A DNA stretch of 64,000 bases, from NCBI GenBank assembly GCA_010909165.1, contig VJWM01000068.1:310001-374000 (forward strand), read 5' to 3'. This stretch comes from Anthoceros angustus (taxonomy: Eukaryota; Streptophyta; Anthocerotopsida; Anthocerotales; Anthocerotaceae). Made by a program: the position numbers and the translations under genes. Positions 10,149-19,400 of this stretch are shown piece after piece; positions within the stretch are counted from its first letter, which is position 1; the number at the start of each line of letters is the position of its first letter. The notes beneath the pieces are model-generated. The model worked only from the letters and a program-made list of their open reading frames with translations. It did not search any database and had not been told where the DNA came from.

Positions 10149-11786
10149 ATGGGGTGGGAGGGTGGCGATGGCGACCTGCATGCGCTGCTGGACCTGGAGC
10201 TCATCATGGACGGCAACATCGACCGGGTCCTGGCCGACTTCCCCAGCCTGAATCCCGTCCCCTCAGCCATCCAGAGCCCGGCCACGGAAGAAGCAGCGGC
10301 AGCAGGGGAGCAGGAAGATGCAGCAGCAGCGGCGGCGGCCTCTGCCCCCTCGGTGCCATTCCGGCCACATTTCGGTGGGGTGGCATCCGTCTCCCTGGCC
10401 CTAGGCTCGCTCCTGGCTCCCTCCAAGCTCGCCTTCAGGCCGGCTTTGCCTGCATCCGGCTCGGCCCCCAAGGCAGCAGCAGCGGGTGCTCAAGCTGCAC
10501 CGGCATCGCTGCCCTCGCAGAAGCGGAGTGTGGCTCCCGTGGCTGTGGCTCCGAGCTCGAAGCTGGGAGTGACTGTGGATGCCGCGGCGCAGGCTGTGGA
10601 CGGGAGGGTGCAGAGCAGAGCTCGTGTTGGCTTTGCATCTGCGTTTCCGGATTTCCTCAGGCTGCGGGATTCCGGGAGGGCCTTCAACAAGCCGGGGAGC
10701 GGGGCTGCGTTGCGGCGGGCCTGCATTGTGTGGTTCAGGAATGATCTGCGGGTGCATGACAACGAGGCGCTGGTGGCGGCGAGCCACGATTCCATGAGCA
10801 TCGTGCCGGTGTATTGCTTTGATCCGCGGGACTACGGGAAGTCGTCTTCCGGGTTCGACAAGACGGGGCCGTACCGGGCGCAGTTTCTGCTGGAGTCGGT
10901 GGGGAATCTGCGGGAGAGTCTTAGGGAGCGGGGGTCGGAGCTGGTGGTGAGGGTGGGGAATCCGGAAGACGAGTTGTCGAAGCTGGCGAAGGCGGTGGGG
11001 GCGGATGCCTGTTATGCGCACCAGGAGGTGTCGTACGAGGAGCTGCACGCGGAGGAGAAGGTGAGCTCGGCGCTGAAAGAGGAGGGGGTGGATGTGAAGT
11101 TCTTCTGGGGGAGCACGCTGTATCATGTGGAGGATCTGCCGTTCAGCTTGGAGCAGATGCCGCCGAACTACAGCGGGTTCCGGGACCAGCTGCAGAACGT
11201 GCAGGTGCGGCCTGTGATCGAAACCCCCAAGCAGCTCAAGGGGCTGCCAGCGCTGCGGGGGAAGATCAGCGAGGGGGAGATTCCTACATTGCAGCAGCTT
11301 GGCCTGAGCCCTGCTGCTCCGCCGAGGAATGGCGGGGAGCTGGGGGGTAAGGCTGCAATGGTTGGAGGGGAGGCGGAGGCGTTGAAGAAGCTCAGCTTGT
11401 TTGTTAGGGATATGCTGCCTCAAGCCACGGGGTCGGGGTCTGGGTCTGGGTCAGGTGCTACGGCTGCCGCCTCAAGTGGGACACAGGATGCGTCTGGGAG
11501 CAGCATGTTCGTTGCAAACTTCTCTTGCAAGATATCGCCCTGGCTGTTCATGGGATGCATGTCCCCTCGGCGAGTCTTCGCGGATCTGAAGGAGGCGGGT
11601 GGTAGGGTTGTCAACTCAGTATCTTCGGATGCTTCCCGGCCTGGGAGTGCGGATGTGAGATTGAATTCGCTCCTTTTTGAGCTTTTGTGGAGGGACTTCT
11701 TCAGGTTCATCACGAGAAAGTATGGTGCGAGCAAGAAAAACCTGCAGAGCTCTCCGTCTGAGGTTTCCTCTCCTGTACCAGCATAG
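10149..11786 (+). CDS. PHR2: PHR2-like photolyase/cryptochrome-family protein
   Basis: Single-exon 545-codon gene closely matching the plant blue-light-receptor-like PHR2 family. Residues 1 to about 185 are an Ala/Ser/Pro-rich extension that may include a plastid transit peptide. The photolyase alpha/beta domain starts near residue 190 with ACIVWFRNDLRVHDNEAL and contains PVYCFDPRDYGKSSSGFDKT, YAHQEVSYEEL and FFWGSTLYHVEDLPF. The C-terminal part has MVGGEAEALKKL, a GSG-repeat linker (about residues 428-440), NFSCKISPWLFMGCMSPR and FELLWRDFFRFITRKYG, then stops. Ending soon after FFRFITRKY is normal for PHR2 (Arabidopsis PHR2 is of similar architecture), so most of the FAD-binding domain of true photolyases is absent and DNA repair activity is doubtful. 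The first Met is used; a second Met at residue 20 is possible. Confidence 0.9.
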   Translation: MGWEGGDGDLHALLDLELIMDGNIDRVLADFPSLNPVPSAIQSPATEEAAAAGEQEDAAAAAAASAPSVPFRPHFGGVASVSLALGSLLAPSKLAFRPALPASGSAPKAAAAGAQAAPASLPSQKRSVAPVAVAPSSKLGVTVDAAAQAVDGRVQSRARVGFASAFPDFLRLRDSGRAFNKPGSGAALRRACIVWFRNDLRVHDNEALVAASHDSMSIVPVYCFDPRDYGKSSSGFDKTGPYRAQFLLESVGNLRESLRERGSELVVRVGNPEDELSKLAKAVGADACYAHQEVSYEELHAEEKVSSALKEEGVDVKFFWGSTLYHVEDLPFSLEQMPPNYSGFRDQLQNVQVRPVIETPKQLKGLPALRGKISEGEIPTLQQLGLSPAAPPRNGGELGGKAAMVGGEAEALKKLSLFVRDMLPQATGSGSGSGSGATAAASSGTQDASGSSMFVANFSCKISPWLFMGCMSPRRVFADLKEAGGRVVNSVSSDASRPGSADVRLNSLLFELLWRDFFRFITRKYGASKKNLQSSPSEVSSPVPA

Positions 11787-13422
11787 GATGACCTATTCGT
11801 GGAGACCAGCGATTTCTTCTTCCGTGCCTCTACATTCGTCGCAGGCTACTCCTTCTGTGGAGTTGTATGGGCTGCTCTCCAGTTCTCCTACTTCACCCAC
11901 AGTGGTGGCTCACCAAAGAGCCGGGCTTATTGTCTTAAGCGTGGCTTAGAGGAACTCGTTGTGTAATTGACATCCATAACTTTCTCTTCTGCCGTATCGT
12001 ACAAGTGTATATATGTAGCTGCCGTAGGGGGCTACTGGTCAATACAAACTAATGTCTGAGTCCGAAGCGTGTGCCCAGCAGCATGTCGCCATGCCTCAAC
12101 CATGACACGGTTGTGACGCCCAAACCGTGGCCTGTTCCTGTCCGGTCTGATAATGTCTCCTGGTTAAATACCAGGCCCGACAGGGGAGGGGACATGAGCA
12201 AGGGACAACACTTGTTGATGGGTTTTCGGGTTTAGCGACGATGTCTTCAGTAACTTGCACTTACATTCCCTCAAGCAATTCGTCAGGCTGCTAAAGGGCA
12301 GGGTAGCTAAGGCATATATATACTAAGATATTTTTATACCAAATAATTTTGGCTATGATCCAGGCGATATTGACAGCGGTTTAAATGGAAAGGTGTCTAT
12401 TTGGAAAAACAAGAGCGCTTAAAATATTCCACTAAATCATAAAGAACCAGCCCTTGAAACTAGTGAGACGGGGAGTCCACATTTAATTACTTGACAAATG
12501 TCAGTTGTCTAAAACTATAGTACAAGCTTAGGAATCACTATATCCATGGGTTGGTCGGAGCGCGCCAGTTTTATAACGTTGAAATTTGGTCAAGAAATTA
12601 TTATTTCCATAGGCTCATCAAAGTCCAAGAGGACCGGTTCTAATTTTAGCTATGTTTGTGATAAGGCCGATTTGTAGGAGTGAAAGCCTATTTCACTATG
12701 TTTCACAATTCATCATTTACTCTATAATAACCTTGGTAGATTTGTAGTACATTTGCATCCATGCTTCAAATGTATTCAGTGCTCTAAGATAGGTATTCCA
12801 ATCATGGAGCCTAGATTCATCTTCCTTTTACAATTTTGCTTCTTCTATGTAGTGTAATTAGTGCATTGCACCATTTTCAATGTTATGAAACCTATGCAAC
12901 ACATAGCCGATTACAAAAGACATTTAGTAGTAGTTGACACCTGGACATGATCGCAATAAAATAATATTAAAAAGAGAGGCTATGTTTTATTGAGGAAAAA
13001 ACGAGTGGAAAAACCCATCCAGCATAGGGCAACGATGTGGACCCTGGGGGTGAAAAGGAGCGACAAAGCTCCTTACCTAAAGTTACCTACCACTCCTAGA
13101 ACATCATATGCAGGAAGAACGGTTAGTGATAACCTAAGCGGGAATGGTCTCTCAAGCAGGGTTACTAACCACCACGTCCGCCACCAAAACTTGGTCACCG
13201 CGGACAAAGTAAAAGTCAACCCTTTCACAAGCTATGGCAAACATGACATCGCACATAGCATCATAGGTGGCGATGCGATGACCTCCATGGGTACAACGAG
13301 CAAGGTGTACCCCAGAGTCAATTATATTTATATTTTAATAATATAAATAATATAAATATATCAACTCTATGTAATAAAAATTAATTCATATGAAAAACGA
13401 CTTAGGTTGACACCTACAACCA
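11787..13422. other. PHR2 3' flank, AT-rich, no gene recognised
   Basis: About 250 bp of probable 3' UTR follows the PHR2 stop. At 12111 a TGTGACGCCC start followed by a G/C-rich stretch resembles the first bases of some Ty3/gypsy LTRs, but no partner copy is present in the window. Positions about 13320-13365 form an A/T palindromic run. A 118-codon open frame at 12990-13346 has no family resemblance. Confidence 0.4.
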
Positions 13423-13510
13423 TGGCTGAGGCAATTCCGAATTCTTCTCTTCGTTTCAATAGTTTCAGAGGGCATCCGTCTTTTGTGAAGCTGGGTAGAG
13501 TAGTGCCCTA
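13423..13510 (+). repeat. Flanking direct repeat, copy 1
   Basis: Starts CTGAGGCAATTCC and ends TGAAGCTGGGTAGAGTAGTG. A related copy lies at 15563-15676, on the other side of the LTR element, so the element sits between two copies of an older repeat. Confidence 0.75.
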
Positions 13511-13694
13511 GATTGACCCCTCACTATGCAACCAGTAAAGAAGCGGCAAGTGTTGGCTTCCCAGCGATCTAGGACCTCGCCTATTCACTCCACGATAGAC
13601 TTGCACGATTCTCAGTGCTCTCAACCTCGCAACACAGCACTAGGCTCCAAGTAGCCCGCCGTCCACTGACGACTCGCAGGCCACCTCCTCGAAG

Positions 13695-14133
13695 TGCTGC
13701 TCTTTATTGAAGAATACAACGATGGAGTCTGGCTATCTACACCCAACTGGCTCCTGCCCTTGACTCCACGACAAGCTTGCTCACTAACCTCTCCACAGCT
13801 CTCTCTCTCTCTCAACACAAGGCTTGCAGCGCACACTTGCCTGCTCTCTCCATGAGTGAGTGTATGATACTCAAAAGCCCTTGCTCTAGCCCTTATAAAT
13901 CCCACATCCTGACCCCAACTAGGTAGCTGTTAACTTGGAGGATTCTTACATACCATTAATCACTAAGAATCCTCTCTAGGCAGCTCTTCATTAGTGGTTA
14001 TAGCAATTCCTCTCTAATAGGAGATTGCATGAAGTATGCAACACATGCATCTTCTTAACAGGGCAGCTACTAACTTAGCTTTTTACCTCTTTTAACTTTT
14101 CATCTTTCTATCTTATTTCACCAGTACCGTTAC
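13695..14133 (+). repeat. LTR copy 1 of the TRIM-like element
   Basis: Begins TGCTGCTCTTTATTGAA and ends near CACCAGTACCGTTAC. About 439 bp; it pairs with 14948-15562. Confidence 0.75.
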
Positions 14134-14395
14134 TCTCTCCCCCAATGGGAAGATGTCATTGTCCTCAATGACCTCCAATGTAACGCGAGATCATCCATGA
14201 TTCTCATTGCACATCTTCAAGAAAAACCCAGACAAGATCTGCATAACCACAAAGTCTTACTATATACTCTCATTACCACGGACATCAGGCGCTTCTCTCC
14301 ATGAGTGAGTGTATTCTGGATTTTCTTTGTTTTTTCTGAAGTCATCAAGAGACACACCGGAAGAACTTGATAATTTTCCGCTTCGCTCTTCCGTC

Positions 14396-14792
14396 TTGTG
14401 ACTTCTTTCCAGATGGGCCTGCTGTGTTCTCATGCGACACTCTCACTTGGCACATCATGACATTTTGTAAGCAACTTCTTTCTCAACTCTTGAGAATCAG
14501 GAATCACAATCTTGTTTTGCTTGAACATCAACAAGCCATCCCTAAGCTTAAACTTAGATATCTACTTCCTTGATCTACGTGATCCGTTGGTATAGGACTG
14601 GATCAATGAAGTGGAGTAACCGGGATCTAAGTTTAAGCTTAGGGATGACTTGTTGATATTCAAGCAAAACATGATTGTGATTCCTGATTCTCAAGAGTTG
14701 AGAAGGAAATTGCTTGCACAGTGTCATGATGTGCCAAGTGAGAGTGCCGCCTGAGAACACAGCAGACCCATCTGGAGAGAAATCAGAAGACT
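14396..14792. repeat. Long inverted repeat, arms of about 165 bp
   Basis: Left arm about 14396-14560 and right arm about 14626-14792 are reverse complements at roughly 90 percent identity by eye, with a spacer of about 65 bp. Both arms carry the same Ty3-integrase-like coding fragment, on opposite strands. A transcript through it would fold into a long hairpin. Confidence 0.8.
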
Positions 14793-14947
14793 GGAAGAAA
14801 CAGATGGTGGAAGTGCTTTATCAAGTTCTTCCAGGTGTCTTGGAAGATGTGATGACTTCAAGGAAAAAGGCAAAAAAGAATCCAGAGCCCACAGCTTAAC
14901 AAAGAGAAGATGCGGAAGATCAATAAGAAGAAATCTTTCCGGCGAGG

Positions 14948-15562
14948 TGTTGCTCCTTATTGAAAGAATACAACGATGGAGTGTGGCTACCTACACCCAA
15001 CTGGCTCCTGCCCTTGACTCCACGACAAGCTTGCTTGCTAGCCTCTCCACAGCTCTCTCTCAACACAAGGCTTGCACCGCACACTTGCCTGTTCTCTCCA
15101 TGAGTGAGTGTATGATACTCAAAGCCCTTGCTCTAGCCCTTATAAATCCCACAGCCTGACCTCAACTAGGCAGCTGTTAACTTAGCGAATGTTTATAGAC
15201 CATTAATCACTAAGAATCCTCTCTAGACAGCTCTTCATTAATGGTTGTAACAATTTCTCTCTAATAGGAGATTGCATGAAGTATGCAACACATGCATCTT
15301 CTTAGCAGGTAGCTACTAACTTAACTTTTTACCTCTTTGATCTTTTCACCTTTCTACTTTATTTTATAGGCAACTACTAACTTAACTTTTTACTTCTTTA
15401 ATCTTTTCACCTTTCTACTTTATTTTATAGACAACTACTAACTTAACTTTTTACTTCTTTAATCTTTTCATCTTTCTACTTTATTTTACGGGCAACTACT
15501 AACTTAACTTTTTACTTCTTTAATCTTTTCACCTTTCTACTTTATTTTACCAATATCGTTAT
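14948..15562 (+). repeat. LTR copy 2 with expanded minisatellite
   Basis: Matches LTR copy 1 from TGTTGCTCCTTATTGAA to CCAATATCGTTAT. It is longer because the segment containing AACTACTAACTTAACTTTTTAC and CTTTCTACTTTATTTTA is present about four times with a period near 61 bp (about 15305-15550); copy 1 has it once. Confidence 0.8.
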
Positions 15563-16403
15563 TGCTGAGGCAATTCCAAATTTTCTATCTTCGTTTCATT
15601 GAGGCAATTCCTAATTCTTCTACCTTCGTTTCAATTGTTTGGCATCTGTCTTTTGTGAAGCTGGGTAGAGTAGTGCTTGGATTGGCATTGCGATTTCAGC
15701 TGGGCAGCCCGTTTTTTCGGCGGCAAGACAAATGCACGCTCAAAGTCTCAATTTAGAGACGGGGTGGGGACTAAGCAAGTGGCATTGGGTCCACTAGTCC
15801 TTATACCGCAGTTCCCCCGACCGATCGACTCCCATCTCAAACCCGACCATGAGATTCCACGATCCCCACTCCGCCTTAAGGTGCTGTTTACCACAAAGGT
15901 AGGTAGTTTCTGCCAACATCCAAGGTATCCGGCATATCATACGCGGCGTACGGTATTCCGCAACGGTAGGCACAACCGTGACACAAGCAATGGCATTTAT
16001 GCTGACATGCAGGATCAAAATCTTGCCTAGCCGTCAAGTAATGAAGCTTTGCTCCGTGTGAGTCTTTCAATAGTGAAAGAGTAGATCAACATGCTAACCA
16101 GACCGCTACCAAGGCAGATATTGTGCTACCTTCCTCCTTCTGTCAACTGGAGATACGGTTAACGTGATTAGCATTTCGATATATAAAAACAAAACACACC
16201 AACAGCCTCAACCCAAACATTTTGATAACATACCTCACGTGATGTGCGGGCAATTGAGCAGGTAGCTTACGAAAGCGCCGCAGAAAAGTCTGACAAGATA
16301 GGAAAGCTTGTTCCGTTCCCCAATATTCCCACATCGCAACTGTGCTTCACCTACAAAGGAAGACTGATTCTCTTGCCAGTAATCCCAGATCAATGCGCTC
16401 CAT
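15563..16403. other. Second flanking repeat and VPS54 3' intergenic region
   Basis: 15563-15676 repeats the 13423-13510 sequence, with an extra internal duplication of GAGGCAATTCC and TTCGTTTCA. From 15677 to the VPS54 stop at 16404 no coding or RNA feature was recognised. Part of this will be VPS54 3' UTR. Confidence 0.6.
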
Positions 16404-19400
16404 CTACGAAGGATGATCATCCCCAAATTTCTGTAGCAGGAAATCGTCGAGTTCCCCTTTCTTCTGTGTGCCATCCCGGTTCAAGGCATCTGATGGCAGA
16501 GTATGCATACATTGGAGAATAAAGTGGATATCGCGGTACAACCTGGACCAAAAGGGAAGGTTTGTTGTCAGTAGACACCACTACTAGAACATGCTGGAAG
16601 GAGACTCCCCATCGAGGCCAAAGGTCAGGGAGAGCTAAAAACCTCCGCTTCGCCTGAGGACTGTTCACTTCGACCTTCAAGAAGGCGTCAGCAAGTTGTG
16701 AATGAAACAGGGCTACAACGCGCCTGCAGATTCAAACGTAGAACAGCTAAAGTGGTCAGAAACACGGCCTTAGCTTCAGAATATAATCCAAAAATATAAA
16801 GAACCTCCATAGAACACTGTTAACCTGGAAAGTCATGATGTTTCCTCTGCAACTAGGAAGTCCTAGGACAGAAGCAAACAAAACTTACGTGAAAACTGAC
16901 TTGACATCAGCTTCAAGCAGAATAGGCGACAACACTCGATGCAGGACTCCCACTTCCTAGGAATGTCAATAAGCATGCAGCCAGAGAGTCAGTAATTGGG
17001 ATACAGGCAAAGGATCCTCAGACATTGTATGTCAGATCGCAACTCATAAATCCATAATCAAAGTGAAAGGTGTAGCTTCTCACGTTACCTTGGTAAGCGC
17101 ACGAGCAAACTGACTTGGTTGGACATCAGAGTCGTCAGTCTTGTTCCACATCTCCACAGTCTGAGGGATTGCCCGCAGATGAGCTGCGAGGCGCTCTTTC
17201 ATTATTTGAACCAATTTGGAGTGAATCTCGTCCCTATGCACTCTGTAGTCCTGGTCACAGGATTCAACTTTTTACAGTTATGTCACTAGGCTTAGACACG
17301 GTTGCCCAAGTAAGCAAAAGCCCCAAGACCTTGCACTGACACTTGAAGTAAGCCTAGGGCAAGTGCCATCCAGTCGCCCCCAGAATGTTTATTTCAAAGA
17401 GGTTCACTGTACCTTTTCTCCCTAGTTTTGGCTTCTAACTTAGCAAGCACGTCAAAACAGAAAGACATAAGGCCTTGGTCCACTTAACTTGAAATTCGCT
17501 TCAAAACAAAATTTAAGGCACACAAGACATAGTGATGACTTACTTGTCCGATTCGTTCAAGCTCAGTCAATAATAATGCTTTCCGTGATTCTGGAATGTG
17601 GAACGACAGCAGTCTTCTAATATCTGCCAGCTTAAATTTGTCAGTCCATCAGCTTTCAAATAATAATGGTGCATAAGTGCATGCACGTTGAACCTGTAAA
17701 TTCACATCAGTCAGTACAAGCAACACTAACCTGGAATCAAAGCAAAAAAGAAGCTTATGCTTTGACTTGATAATGCAAGGTGCTTCGCTGTTATTGACTT
17801 CAGACCAGATACCTAGCAGGTGATTCACAACTCATAGTTCAACCACCCAAGCCTTCTCCAACTAAACAAAGATGGAAGTAATTTCAGACATTATCACAAC
17901 CTGCATAGCACCAGCACCTAGGACAAGCTGGCATGTCCGGGAATTGAAGAGCTTGAGAATTTCGGCGATCCGATGCACTACTTCGGTCACTAATGTTGGG
18001 AGAGCATTTGTAATGTCCATGTACTCAGAAATCATCTTCAGCAAGATAAGACCACTGCACGAAGCCAAAGAGCAGTGAGCAGATAGAAGAACAGCTGAAT
18101 ATCACAGCAATACAGTGAACATAATGTACATCAAAACGTCAGTGTACAGCAGCATACATAGAGAATGAGTAATACTTACCTATTTACAGCATAATAACTT
18201 GTGCCCCGAATGACTAGAGTCTTGACAGATGGTTTCTCCCTGCCCCTTTTGGGTTTTGGTGGAACTACTTCCAACTGCAGACTGCCGGGGGACAGAGCCT
18301 GACCCTGAGGTGGCTGTTTCGGTTCAACACCATTTTCTTGCCCACCCTCAGATCCTCCTGTTGTAGCCACGCCTTCAGTCTCTTGAGTCCTATGCTCTAC
18401 AGCATTGATAGACTGCTCAGGTTCCTCGCTGCCATTCACCTGAGTGAAACTGACAGCAACACCAGTAGTTCCACTCAAAGGCCTGCTAAGCAAGACAACT
18501 GAGTCGGCCTGACCAGTGCTCAGTCTGTTGTTTGTGAAAGAATCCACAATCAGCTGAAATTCTTCAGGAGCATCAATAGCCACCCATGTCTCCTGCTCCA
18601 AAACAGCTGTGATCTTTGAGACCTGTGACAGTCAACCAGAACAATTTGTCAGGAAAAGCTTCCTCATACGCTCTGATTGCATATGAGCAACCAATAAACC
18701 AATGTTCTCAGACTTCTTCGAATCAGAAAGTGCTCTGGAAGAAAATTACACGCATGGTGTGCTGAGTGTCCACAAATGATTTGGACTGTGACTGCAAGGT
18801 ACCCCGAATGCTGTAACCCAGACGGCCCCCAACCTGCTTAGAGGGCAAATGTATCATAACAGGTTCTGCAGAAAAACTCCTTGAATATAGATCACAGACA
18901 GTTACCCAGATCTAGTGATAAGCTATGTACTGACCTTTTCGGTCGCTGAGATAAAATCCTGAGTAGTGCAGTATATGCTCACAAACTCCTGGAGACGGAG
19001 CTTTGGGTGGATAGCTCCTCTGACACCAAGCAACTTAGCCCAGCGCTGATGTGCTGCATCACATGCAGCACAGACAGCTTCTGTATTCTCCCTCAGGACA
19101 TCCGCCCTGCAATTTCCCCGTTGCAATTTCAGACTATTTGGACATAGGGCACACTCCTTAAGAACTGAGAACCTCCAAGTCTAAGCACTCTCACCGTCAA
19201 AAAGAGTGCCGATAGAGGGAGTTACCGGAATTGTTTGGACATATTCGAAGCATTGCCCCTGGTTAGGGATGACAGACTGCTCGAAGCTGACTCTCGCATA
19301 ACAGCACCGGACCCAGCACGTAGTGTGTTCTGTTCCACCTCCTGAGCTGCTTCAGCAGCAGCTGCTGCTGCTGCACCTGAGGCAAATGCTGCAGCAACAG

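Larger units (their letters stand above)
13695..15562 (+). mobile_element. Small non-autonomous LTR retroelement (TRIM-like)
   Basis: Two direct repeats that share the phrases AGAATACAACGATGGAG, CCATGAGTGAGTGTATGATACT and AGGAGATTGCATGAAGTATG flank an internal region of about 800 bp. No gag or pol can be encoded. The interior contains only a degraded integrase zinc-binding-type segment (FKLRDDLLIFKQ, IVIPDSQELRRKLLAQCHD) resembling the H2C2 region of Ty3/gypsy integrases, and an inverted copy of it. No clear primer-binding site or target duplication was found, so the exact ends are approximate. It would depend on another element for movement. Confidence 0.7.

Noticed and set aside
10401-11423. 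340-codon open frame antisense to PHR2
   Set aside because: It follows the G/C-rich codon composition of PHR2 on the other strand and has no motif; PHR2 explains the region.
10149-11786. Cryptochrome-DASH or active photolyase
   Set aside because: Sequence and C-terminal end match the PHR2 subgroup, which lacks most of the FAD-binding domain present in CRY-DASH.
12990-13346. 118-codon ORF as a gene
   Set aside because: No motif, and it ends in the A/T palindromic run; likely chance.
15305-15550. Regular 61-bp repeats as a CRISPR-like array
   Set aside because: There are no unique spacers; this is a plain minisatellite within a eukaryotic LTR.
17640-17700. VPS54 broken near exon 13-14
   Set aside because: A first reading gave stops, but using the GTTAGT donor at 17730 and the acceptor before 17623 restores a continuous, family-like reading frame.
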